Shown here one piece after another: positions 1-6,033 of a stretch of DNA of 10,339 bases (position 1 is the stretch's first letter; each line of letters begins with the position of its first letter). Under the pieces are notes generated by a model. It searched no databases, was not told the origin of the DNA, and saw only the letters and a list, made by a program, of their open reading frames with translations. The position numbers were made by a program, and so were the translations under genes. This DNA is from Bacteroidales bacterium M2 (GTDB lineage Bacteria; Bacteroidota; Bacteroidia; Bacteroidales; Muribaculaceae): positions 1 through 10,339 of the forward strand of contig LUJM01000072.1 in NCBI GenBank assembly GCA_001689415.1, in the 5' to 3' direction.

Positions 1-23
1 TGGCAATATATTTCACCACTAAT

Positions 24-72
24 GATTATGCATTCTCCATTCTACATTACGCATTGCGCATTGCGCATTAAA
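24..72. repeat. Degenerate heptamer array, CATT type (copy 1)
   Basis: Seven consecutive 7-base units in perfect register run from 24 to 72. Six of them begin with CATT (CATTCTC, CATTCTA, CATTACG, two CATTGCG, CATTAAA); the first is GATTATG. The last unit merges with the A-run that forms the T-tract of the tnaA terminator on the minus strand. The 20 bases at 25-44 recur exactly at 3404-3423. Function is unknown. The array resembles in form the short tandem heptanucleotide repeats (STRR) described in cyanobacteria, but no relationship is shown. Confidence 0.85.
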
Positions 73-108
73 AAAGCGGCCCGAAGGGACACCTCCCCTC
101 AGGCCGCT
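70..108 (-). terminator. Rho-independent terminator of tnaA
   Basis: On the minus strand a hairpin pairs 102-108 with 75-81 (seven GC-rich pairs, AGCGGCC against GGCCGCT). It continues with 86-89 against 94-97 around a four-base loop, with two internal mismatches. Six T residues follow at once (A-run at 70-75 on the plus strand). It lies 24 bases after the tnaA stop codon. Hairpin plus T-tract at this spacing is the standard intrinsic terminator form. Confidence 0.9.
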
Positions 109-132
109 ATATCTTAGTAGTATCTACTCAAC

Positions 133-1509
133 CTACTTGCACGGCTCGAGCTGCACTGTAAAGTGGCGCATGAGCGGAGCTTCCCAAGTGATACGCACGC
201 CGCGTGTGATATCGTGACGGCGGTCAAATACATTCTTGAGCGCTACAGCCACCACATCCATATGGTTGTCGGTATAGGTGCGGCGAGGTATGGCAAGACG
301 AAGAAGGTCGAGGCCTCCAAATCGGTTTTCGCGGGTCACAGGGTCGCGGTCGGCAAGGATATAGCCGATTTCACAGCCTCGGATACCGGCCTCGAGGTAC
401 AGCTCCACGGTCAGCGTCTGAGCAGGGAACTCCTCTTTGGGGACTTCGGTAAGAATCTTCGACGCGTCTACAAATATCGCATGGCCTCCGGCAGGGCGCT
501 GATAGGGAATGCCGAACTCATCGAGACGTTTGGCAAGGTACTCTACCTGATGTATGCGGGTATGCAGGTTGTCGAATTCTGTATTCTCATCCAGACCAAC
601 TGCAAGGGCCTCCATATCGCGGCCGTTCATACCGCCATAGGTCAAGTAACCCTCGAAGGGTATCGAGAACTTATGCGCTGCATCCGCCCAGTCGGCATGG
701 CGTGTTGCGATAAAGCCGCCCATGTTGACGATAGCGTCTTTCTTGGCCGACATGGTCATGCCGTCGGCAAGGTCAAACATCTCGCGCACGATTTCTTTGA
801 TAGTCTTGTCGGCATAGCCTTCCTCGCGGGTCTTGATGAAGTAGGCATTCTCGGCAAAGCGGGCCGAATCAAATATCACTCGCAGGCCGTGGCGGTCGGC
901 AAGCTCGCGAACTGCTCGCAGGTTGGCCATCGACACCGGCTGGCCTCCGGCAGTATTATTGGTAATGGTAACTATGATAAAGGGCACTTTGCCGTCGGCT
1001 TCGACAACGGCTTTTTCGAGCTTGGCAATATCTACATTGCCCTTAAAGGGATATTCGAGCTGGGTATCGCGGGCCTCGTCGATAGTGCAGTCTACTGCAA
1101 ACGCGCCTCGGCTCTCTATATGGCCTTTGGTAGTATCGAAATGCGAGTTACCGGGCACTACGTCGCCTTTCTTGACAAGGGCGCTAAAGAGAACGTTCTC
1201 GGCAGCACGGCCCTGGTGGGTCGGTATCACATGTTCGAAACCGGTAAGGCGGCGGATTGTGTCGCGCATGGTAAAATACGACCGGGCGCCGGCATAGCTC
1301 TCGTCGCCCATCATCATAGCCGACCATTGACGGTCGCTCATTGCGCCCGTTCCGGAGTCGGTAAGCAGGTCGATATAAACCTGATCGGCAGGAAGTTGGA
1401 ATACATTGTAGTGGGCAGCCTTGATCCATGCCTCGCGCTCTTCGCGAGTACTCTTGCGGATAGGCTCTACCATTTTAATACGCCAGGATTCGGCAAAGGG
1501 CAGTTCCAT
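133..1509 (-). CDS. tnaA: Tryptophanase (tryptophan indole-lyase)
   Basis: This cytoplasmic PLP enzyme cleaves L-tryptophan to indole, pyruvate and ammonia. At 458 residues it has the family's usual length and aligns end to end with E. coli TnaA from memory. The PLP-binding lysine is Lys257 in SAKKD, and DSARF (214-218) supplies the Asp and Arg that hold the cofactor ring and substrate carboxylate. The closest alternative is tyrosine phenol-lyase. Three positions that separate the two families are all of tryptophanase type: Asp125 in FDTT (Thr in phenol-lyase), Ile381 in EIG (Arg in phenol-lyase) and His449 in RHFT (Phe in phenol-lyase). The ATG at 1509 fits the family N-terminus and lies about 20 bases from the predicted transcript start, too close for a TnaC-like leader peptide. 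No tryptophan permease gene is adjacent. Indole production is the expected outcome; the identification is firm. Confidence 0.95.
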   Translation of the reverse strand: MELPFAESWRIKMVEPIRKSTREEREAWIKAAHYNVFQLPADQVYIDLLTDSGTGAMSDRQWSAMMMGDESYAGARSYFTMRDTIRRLTGFEHVIPTHQGRAAENVLFSALVKKGDVVPGNSHFDTTKGHIESRGAFAVDCTIDEARDTQLEYPFKGNVDIAKLEKAVVEADGKVPFIIVTITNNTAGGQPVSMANLRAVRELADRHGLRVIFDSARFAENAYFIKTREEGYADKTIKEIVREMFDLADGMTMSAKKDAIVNMGGFIATRHADWADAAHKFSIPFEGYLTYGGMNGRDMEALAVGLDENTEFDNLHTRIHQVEYLAKRLDEFGIPYQRPAGGHAIFVDASKILTEVPKEEFPAQTLTVELYLEAGIRGCEIGYILADRDPVTRENRFGGLDLLRLAIPRRTYTDNHMDVVAVALKNVFDRRHDITRGVRITWEAPLMRHFTVQLEPCK

Positions 1510-1534
1510 AATATAGATTTAAGGGTTTCGGGAG

Positions 1535-1564
1535 CAAAGATAATAATTTTTTTGCTTTTCCCAA
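1535..1564 (-). promoter_or_regulatory. tnaA promoter (Bacteroidetes type)
   Basis: On the minus strand TATCTTTG (1542-1535) matches the Bacteroidetes -7 consensus TAnnTTTG. A TTG at 1564-1562 lies 19 bases upstream as the -33 element. The implied transcript starts near 1529, giving a leader of about 20 bases before the ATG at 1509. No operator-like inverted repeat stands out. Confidence 0.75.
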
Positions 1565-1624
1565 GCTACTTATTCGTTTCTTTAACTTCGTATTAGACTC
1601 TTTCCCTCTACATTGCAAATTTAA

Positions 1625-1657
1625 TTTGGCATTGCTCTCTACTTATTCGTATATTTG
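1625..1657 (+). promoter_or_regulatory. tcdA promoter (Bacteroidetes type)
   Basis: TTTG at 1625-1628 is followed after 21 bases by TATATTTG at 1650-1657, a full match to TAnnTTTG. It is divergent from the tnaA promoter; the -33 elements of the two are about 60 bases apart. Transcription should begin close to 1663, which coincides with the first ATG of the downstream reading frame and bears on the choice of start codon there. Confidence 0.75.
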
Positions 1658-1662
1658 CACTC

Positions 1663-2397
1663 ATGAAAACAAATGAGATACCCGAAGCTATGAGCCGAAT
1701 CGCCCTCCTCGCAGGCGACGAAATGATGCAACGCCTTGCCGACACAAGGCTGACTGTCTTCGGCGTTGGAGGCGTTGGTTCCTGGTGCGTCGAAGCCCTC
1801 GCTCGCTCCGGTATTGGAAACATTAGGATTGTCGACTCCGACGTGGTGGCCGAATCAAATATCAACCGACAGATGCCGGCTCTGTACTCTACCCTCGGGA
1901 AGCCAAAAGTCGAAGTCGTGGCACAACGGATAGCCGACATCAACCCGGCGGCAAATGTCACAGCCCTGCAGGCTCGCTACACTCCCGAAAATGGAGAGTC
2001 ATTCCACCTCGAAAACGACGATTTCATAATCGACGCTATCGACTCGTTGCCCGACAAAGCCGACCTGATACTGCGTTGTACGGCTAAAGACACAGCACCT
2101 CGCATGGCGTTTTTCTCATCAATGGGCGCAGCTCGAAAACTCGACCCGGCAAAAATACGCACCGTCGAATTTTGGAAAGTCGACGGCTGCCCTCTCGCAC
2201 GAGCTTTGCGCACACGATTCCGCCGCTCGGGCATATTCCCACAGCACAAATTCACCTGCGTATACAGCCCCGAAACCCTGCCACACCGCCTCGAAGGCCC
2301 TGCAGGTGTCAACGGCACCTTCGCCCACACCACAGCAATCTTCGGCCTCACCCTCGCCAACCTCGTAATCACCTGGCTCTACAATTCGCACGACTAA
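1663..2397 (+). CDS. tcdA: tRNA threonylcarbamoyladenosine (t6A) dehydratase, TcdA/CsdL-like, E1-fold ATPase
   Basis: Members of this family use ATP to cyclise t6A37 of ANN-decoding tRNAs to cyclic t6A in the cytoplasm. The 244-residue product has the ThiF/MoeB/E1 Rossmann nucleotide-binding loop GVGGVGSW (34-41), an acidic strand end IVDSD (56-60), the NxNRQ adenylation segment (66-70) and the DAIDS strand (124-128). All are laid out as in E. coli TcdA, with the family's C-terminal region ending in an AIFGLTLANLV helix. It lacks the extra domains of ThiF or HesA partners, and no thiamine, molybdopterin or ubiquitin-like genes are nearby, which favours TcdA. The start is uncertain. The ATG at 1663 lies only six bases after the -7 box, so using it would need a leaderless message. 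Met10 at 1690 (MSRIALLAGDE) gives a leader of about 27 bases and is where related proteins appear to begin. A family member with another substrate cannot be excluded. Confidence 0.88.
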   Translation: MKTNEIPEAMSRIALLAGDEMMQRLADTRLTVFGVGGVGSWCVEALARSGIGNIRIVDSDVVAESNINRQMPALYSTLGKPKVEVVAQRIADINPAANVTALQARYTPENGESFHLENDDFIIDAIDSLPDKADLILRCTAKDTAPRMAFFSSMGAARKLDPAKIRTVEFWKVDGCPLARALRTRFRRSGIFPQHKFTCVYSPETLPHRLEGPAGVNGTFAHTTAIFGLTLANLVITWLYNSHD

Positions 2398-2416
2398 CGC
2401 AGCCGCCCCGAAATGA

Positions 2417-2432
2417 TACTTTTGCAAAAGTA
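2417..2432 (+). promoter_or_regulatory. Candidate -7 box embedded in a perfect palindrome, upstream of the GH25 gene
   Basis: TACTTTTG (2417-2424) matches TAnnTTTG. It is also the left half of a perfect 16-base palindrome, TACTTTTGCAAAAGTA (2417-2432). No TTG is found at the expected -33 distance, where the sequence is still the GC-rich end of tcdA and its trailer. If used, it would give the GH25 message a leader of about 40 bases. The palindrome could be a regulator site or chance. Confidence 0.4.
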
Positions 2433-2470
2433 AACTAAATTATAAAACAATATACCAGATTAAATCATAG

Positions 2471-3292
2471 ATGAGCAAGAATTTATTACTGCTATTCTGC
2501 CTTTTAGCTTGTGGAATAGGATTATATGTAGGATGCACCAAGTTAAACGAATATCTCGACGAAGAGGAACGCTGGGGTGCCTATTGCGATTTGTTTCCGG
2601 GTAAAAAAGGAAAACCACATTCGCCAAATCCCGAAAGAGATTCGATTTATGGATATGGCATTGATTTATCGCACCATAACGCAGAACCGGAATGGGGTAA
2701 GCTAAATGTCGATTTTGTTATTCTAAAAGCTACAGAAGGTACCGACTGGATTGATCCGGAATATGCTATACGTTTGGTAAAATGCAAAGAAAATTATATA
2801 CCTGTCGGTGCATATCATTTTTTTATCGGCAAAAAAGACCCCCGGAAAGAGTTTGAGAATTATCAGAGAATCGCAGGGCCATTTATTGATATTATTCCTA
2901 TTGTCGATGCGGAACGGAGACCGCGGGGTGTGTCAAAAAAGGATTACCAAAATAATCTTTGGTCATTTATGGAGCATGTTCATGATGCTTATGGAGTTTA
3001 TCCGATAATTTATACCGGAGAAGACTTTTATTACAGTACTATCAAGGAAATGCTGGATAAGAGATATTCGCATTATGCTGGAATTGATATTCCGGAAGGT
3101 GGTAAAAATTACCCCGAATATATTTGGTTTGGAGATGTTGGAAAAAAATATTCGAAATATTCAATATGTCCTGTTATCCACCAGGCCTCTATAAAACAAG
3201 TGCCGGGAACTAAGTCCAAGGTCGATTTTAATGAATTGCATATACCATTAGATAAAATCAAATGGAAACAAAAGCCTGAAAACACTTTATAA
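2471..3292 (+). CDS. GH25-family lysozyme-like protein, exported or membrane-anchored
   Basis: GH25 enzymes are N-acetylmuramidases that cut peptidoglycan. The 273-residue product has a hydrophobic N-terminus (5-20) with Cys14 and Cys22 (YVGC); the latter could be a lipidation site, otherwise this is a signal anchor. The GH25 barrel begins at GIDLSHHN (63-70), with Asp65. It continues through VILKATEG (83-90), AYHFF (114-118) and the catalytic-type pair IVDAE (Asp146 and Glu148), then PIIYT (178-182), and ends with VDFNEL (251-256). The acidic catalytic positions are therefore kept. Where GH25 members usually have WQY before the last strand, this one reads IHQAS (236-240). The gene is clearly more AT-rich than its neighbours: two 60-base samples give 40% and 28% G+C, against 57% for a sample in pnp. 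This suggests acquisition by transfer. No holin, phage or secretion genes adjoin it. It follows tcdA after 73 bases. The family call is strong; the biological role is not evident. Confidence 0.85.
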   Translation: MSKNLLLLFCLLACGIGLYVGCTKLNEYLDEEERWGAYCDLFPGKKGKPHSPNPERDSIYGYGIDLSHHNAEPEWGKLNVDFVILKATEGTDWIDPEYAIRLVKCKENYIPVGAYHFFIGKKDPRKEFENYQRIAGPFIDIIPIVDAERRPRGVSKKDYQNNLWSFMEHVHDAYGVYPIIYTGEDFYYSTIKEMLDKRYSHYAGIDIPEGGKNYPEYIWFGDVGKKYSKYSICPVIHQASIKQVPGTKSKVDFNELHIPLDKIKWKQKPENTL

Positions 3293-3331
3293 ATAACGAG
3301 AGTTCAGGATAAAAATTAGCCCAACCACTTG

Positions 3332-3376
3332 GCAAAAAGTAATATTTTTGTCTCCGGCGTTGAGCTTTAGCGAAAC
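3332..3376 (+). repeat. 45-base dispersed element with promoter-like box and hairpin (copy A1)
   Basis: This element matches the copy at 10190-10234 at 38 of 45 positions by hand alignment. It has an A-rich left end, then AATATTTTTGTC (containing TATTTTTG, which fits TAnnTTTG), then a 15-base hairpin CGTTGAGCTTTAGCG (3358-3372). In the other copies the stem is CGCTGA/TCAGCG. Here two C-to-T changes turn Watson-Crick pairs into G-U pairs, so the stem could still form in plus-strand RNA. It starts 40 bases after the GH25 stop codon. Confidence 0.8.
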
Positions 3377-3395
3377 TCCCCAAGTGCGATAATTA

Positions 3396-3430
3396 AATTA
3401 TGCATTATGCATTCTCCATTCTAAATTAAC
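3396..3430. repeat. Degenerate heptamer array, CATT/AATT type (copy 2)
   Basis: Five 7-base units in exact register occupy 3396-3430: AATTATG, CATTATG, CATTCTC, CATTCTA, AATTAAC. Bases 3404-3423 are identical to 25-44. As at the left edge of the window, the array lies just beyond the T-tract of a minus-strand terminator, here that of pnp. The rest of the 213-base gap between the GH25 gene and pnp holds the 45-base repeat and the pnp terminator; no small gene is seen. Confidence 0.8.
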
Positions 3431-3450
3431 CACTTTTAACCTGGGCCTCT

Positions 3451-3486
3451 AAAAAAACATCGCCCCGAGAGTTTCCTCTCGGGGCG
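3451..3486 (-). terminator. Rho-independent terminator of pnp
   Basis: A perfect 11-pair stem forms between 3461-3471 (CGCCCCGAGAG) and 3476-3486, closed by a four-base loop. On the minus strand it is followed after three bases by seven Ts (A-run at 3451-3457). It lies about 20 bases after the pnp stop codon. No T-run follows on the plus side, so it should not terminate the convergent GH25 transcript. Confidence 0.93.
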
Positions 3487-3505
3487 ACGATATTATAGTC
3501 TTGGT

Positions 3506-5764
3506 TTAATCTTCTTTAGGACGGCGGTCACCCTCGCGGCGGGGACGGTCGCCTTCACGACGAGGACCACGGCGGTCACCTTCGCGGCGCGGACGGTCGC
3601 CTTCACGACGAGGACCACGTTCGCCACGAGGTTTGCGTTCGGGCTCTACCCAGCCTTCGGGCTTGGGAAGAAGTGCACGCATCGACAGGCGGTATTTGCC
3701 GGTCTTGGGGTCGATTTCGATGAGTTTCACCTGCACCTTGTCGCCCTCTTTGAGGCCGCTGGCAGCCATATCTTCGAGGCGCTCCCAAGCGATTTCGCTG
3801 ATGTGGAGCAGGCCGTCGCGGTGAGGCATAAACTCTACGAATGCACCGAAGTCCATGATAGAGCGCACTGTACCGTCGTATACCTTGCCTTCTTCAGGAA
3901 GCTCTACGATAGCGTTGATCATTGCGATAGCCTTGTCGATAGCAGCCTTGTTGGCAGCAGCAACTTCGATATATCCGCCTTCGGGGATTTCGTCGATCGA
4001 TACTGTTGCGCCGCTCTCTTCCTGAATACCCTGGATGATCTTTCCGCCCGGGCCGATTACGGCACCGATAAGCTCCTTGGGAATTGTCATAGTGACAATG
4101 CGGGGTACGTGGGGCTTGTAATCTTCGCGAGGTCCGGGGATAGTCTGCTCGATGATGTCGAGGATGTGCATACGGCCTTCGCGAGCCTGGTTGAGGGCAC
4201 GCTCGAGGATTTCGTAGCTCAAGCCGTCGCACTTGATGTCCATCTGGGTAGCGGTGATACCGTCGCGGGTACCGGTTACCTTGAAGTCCATGTCGCCGAG
4301 GTGGTCTTCGTCGCCGAGGATATCGCTAAGTACTGCATATTTGGTACCGTCGCTGATGAGGCCCATGGCCACACCGCTGACAGGTTTCTTCATCTTGACA
4401 CCTGCGTCGAGAAGGGCAAGGGTACCGGCGCATACTGTCGCCATTGACGATGAACCGTTTGACTCCAGGATGTCGCTGACAATGCGGCATACATAGGGGA
4501 AATCATCGGGGAACATGCGTTTGAGCGCACGGTGTGCAAGGTTGCCGTGACCGATTTCGCGACGGCCTACGCCGCGCTGAGCCTTAGCCTCGCCGGTTGA
4601 GAAGGGTGGGAAGTTGTAGTGAAGAAGGAAACGCTCCGACTCCTGGTTGAGTACTTCGTCAACCATCTTCTCGTCGAGCTTGGTACCGAGGGTAGCGGTA
4701 GCAAGGGCCTGGGTTTCACCACGGGTGAACACTGCTGAGCCGTGAGGGCCGGGCAGGTAATCAACCTCGCACCAGATAGGACGGATCTCGGTGGTCTTAC
4801 GGCCGTCGAGACGGATACCCTCGTCGAGTACGCAGCGGCGCATAGCCTCTTTCTCTACATCGTGGTAGTAGCGTTTTACGAGCGGGGCTTTTTCTTCGCG
4901 TTCTTCTTCGGGCAGCGATTCGATATACTCGTCGCAGATAGCATCGAAGCTCTCCATACGCCAGTGCTTGTCGGCGCAACCGGCCTTGGCGATTGCATAA
5001 GCGCGGTCGTAGCATTTTGCTTTCACGTCGGCGCGGAGTTCTTCGTCGTTTACTTCGTGGCAGTAATCGCGCTTCACGGTCTTACCGGCTTCCTCGGCCA
5101 GCTCGATCTGAGCCTTGCAGAGTACCTTGATAGCGTCGTGAGCGGTGCGGAGTGCCTCCAGGAGATCGGCCTCGCTGGCCTCGTCCATTTCGCCTTCTAC
5201 CATCATGATGTTGTCGTAGGTAGCACCTACCATCAACTCCATGTCGGCATTCTTGAGCTGCTCGAATGTAGGATCAATTACGAACTTACCGTCTACACGT
5301 GCTACGCGCACTTCGCCGATAGGTCCGTTGAAGGGGATGTCGCTGACTGCGATTGCCGCCGATGCTGCAAGACCTGCAAGACAGTCGGGTGCGTCTACGC
5401 CGTCGGCTGAGTATAGGGTGATGTTGACAAATGTGTCTGCGTGATAATTATCGGGGAAAAGAGGACGCAATACGCGGTCGACAAGACGTGCGGTGAGCAC
5501 TTCGTAATCACTTGCGCGACCTTCGCGTTTGAGGAAACCGCCGGGAAAACGTCCGGCAGCCGAGAATTTCTCTTTGTATTCTACCTGCAGGGGCATAAAG
5601 TCTACACCCTCTCCTGCTTCCTTGGCCGAGACTACCGTGGCCAGGAGCATGGTGTTGCCCATGCGCACTTCGACCGCTCCATCAGCTTGCTTGGCCAGCT
5701 TGCCGGTCTCGATGGTAATTTCCCGGCCGTCAGGCAGCGTGATGGTTTTCTTAAAGATATTCAT
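3506..5764 (-). CDS. pnp: Polynucleotide phosphorylase
   Basis: PNPase is a trimeric 3'-to-5' exoribonuclease that degrades RNA by phosphorolysis in the cytoplasm. Domains in order are a first RNase PH domain (about 10-145), the all-alpha linker (about 150-310), a second RNase PH domain (about 320-540), a KH domain with VIGPGGKII (569-577) and an S1 domain (about 625-697). Phosphate-site and catalytic features are present: FSTGE (388-392), GRREIGHGNLAHRAL (400-414), SNGSSS (435-440) and GDEDHLGDMDFK (484-495). At 752 residues it is about 40 longer than the E. coli protein. The excess is a C-terminal, highly charged, probably disordered tail (about 703-752) with two 16-residue Arg/Glu/Gly/Asp repeats. 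The ATG at 5764 gives the standard N-terminus and lies about 32 bases from the predicted transcript start. It is monocistronic, with its own promoter and terminator and no adjacent rpsO. The identification is certain. Confidence 0.98.
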   Translation of the reverse strand: MNIFKKTITLPDGREITIETGKLAKQADGAVEVRMGNTMLLATVVSAKEAGEGVDFMPLQVEYKEKFSAAGRFPGGFLKREGRASDYEVLTARLVDRVLRPLFPDNYHADTFVNITLYSADGVDAPDCLAGLAASAAIAVSDIPFNGPIGEVRVARVDGKFVIDPTFEQLKNADMELMVGATYDNIMMVEGEMDEASEADLLEALRTAHDAIKVLCKAQIELAEEAGKTVKRDYCHEVNDEELRADVKAKCYDRAYAIAKAGCADKHWRMESFDAICDEYIESLPEEEREEKAPLVKRYYHDVEKEAMRRCVLDEGIRLDGRKTTEIRPIWCEVDYLPGPHGSAVFTRGETQALATATLGTKLDEKMVDEVLNQESERFLLHYNFPPFSTGEAKAQRGVGRREIGHGNLAHRALKRMFPDDFPYVCRIVSDILESNGSSSMATVCAGTLALLDAGVKMKKPVSGVAMGLISDGTKYAVLSDILGDEDHLGDMDFKVTGTRDGITATQMDIKCDGLSYEILERALNQAREGRMHILDIIEQTIPGPREDYKPHVPRIVTMTIPKELIGAVIGPGGKIIQGIQEESGATVSIDEIPEGGYIEVAAANKAAIDKAIAMINAIVELPEEGKVYDGTVRSIMDFGAFVEFMPHRDGLLHISEIAWERLEDMAASGLKEGDKVQVKLIEIDPKTGKYRLSMRALLPKPEGWVEPERKPRGERGPRREGDRPRREGDRRGPRREGDRPRREGDRRPKED
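3521..3616 (-). repeat. 48-base tandem duplication encoding the pnp C-terminal tail
   Basis: Two adjacent 48-base copies (3521-3568 and 3569-3616) match at 46 of 48 positions. They encode identical 16-residue units (residues 717-732 and 733-748). Each unit contains two RREGDR motifs, giving four in all. Both base differences are synonymous (one Glu and one Pro codon). The tail ends with PKED. Confidence 0.92.
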
Positions 5765-5802
5765 AAATTTCTGTTATATTTGTTTTTTCTCGAATATTCG
5801 TG

Positions 5803-5834
5803 CAAAGATAAGAAAAAAAACATTAGTTGCCAAA
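5803..5834 (-). promoter_or_regulatory. pnp promoter (Bacteroidetes type)
   Basis: On the minus strand TATCTTTG (5810-5803) matches TAnnTTTG, with TTTG (5834-5831) 20 bases upstream. The predicted start near 5797 falls in a perfect 10-base palindrome, CGAATATTCG (5791-5800). The leader would be about 32 bases, with no room for the long processed hairpin known from the enterobacterial pnp leader. Confidence 0.75.
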
Positions 5835-5886
5835 TTAATATTCCAACCGGCAATTTTCGCCACTCTCAAGGCAAAAATCCTCACAC

Positions 5887-5936
5887 CATTATGCATTAAA
5901 GAATTATGAATTATGCATTCTTAATTCTCCATTAAA
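5887..5936. repeat. Degenerate heptamer array, CATT/AATT type (copy 3)
   Basis: Seven 7-base units (CATTATG, CATTAAA, AATTATG twice, CATTCTT, AATTCTC, CATTAAA) run from 5887 to 5936, with a single extra G at 5901. It lies upstream of the pnp promoter and downstream of the GH115 gene. Nothing in it suggests an ORF. Confidence 0.75.
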
Positions 5937-5941
5937 AGCCC

Positions 5942-5966
5942 TTATGTTTTTATGTCTTTATGTCTA
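5942..5966. repeat. Three-unit TTATGTnT tandem repeat
   Basis: TTATGT occurs three times at 8-base spacing (5942, 5950 and 5958), each followed by T- or C/T-rich bases. It lies between two heptamer arrays, so most of the 268-base gap between pnp and the GH115 gene is simple repeat. No convincing terminator for the GH115 gene is seen here; GGC/GCC at 5975-5983 gives only three pairs. Confidence 0.55.
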
Positions 5967-5983
5967 AAAACCACCGGCAAAGC

Positions 5984-6033
5984 CATTACGCATTGGGCAT
6001 TTAAAAATTATGCATTATGAATTATGCATTAAT
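5984..6033. repeat. Degenerate heptamer array, CATT/AATT type (copy 4), abutting the GH115 stop codon
   Basis: Seven 7-base units (CATTACG, CATTGGG, CATTTAA, AATTATG, CATTATG, AATTATG, CATTAAT) with one extra A at 6005 run from 5984 to 6033. The last base of the array is the final base of the TGA stop codon of the GH115 gene (6035-6033 on the minus strand). The array therefore begins with no trailer sequence between it and the gene. Confidence 0.8.

Noticed and set aside
133..1509. Tyrosine phenol-lyase as the identity of the first gene
   Set aside because: Asp125, Ile381 and His449 are the tryptophanase-type residues at the three diagnostic positions.
163..1596. A 477-codon open frame on the plus strand opposite tnaA
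   Set aside because: The minus strand encodes an unmistakable full-length tryptophanase. The antisense frame has no recognisable motifs and arises from the codon bias of the real gene.
2471..3292. Prophage lysis cassette
   Set aside because: There is no holin, spanin, tail or integrase gene nearby; the neighbours are tcdA and pnp.
3279..3306. Terminator after the GH25 gene formed by CCTGAA and TTCAGG
   Set aside because: Only six pairs over a large AT-rich loop, and no T-run follows on the plus strand.
5887..6033. CRISPR-like array
   Set aside because: Units are 7 bases with no spacers; there are no direct repeats of 20-40 bases and no cas genes.
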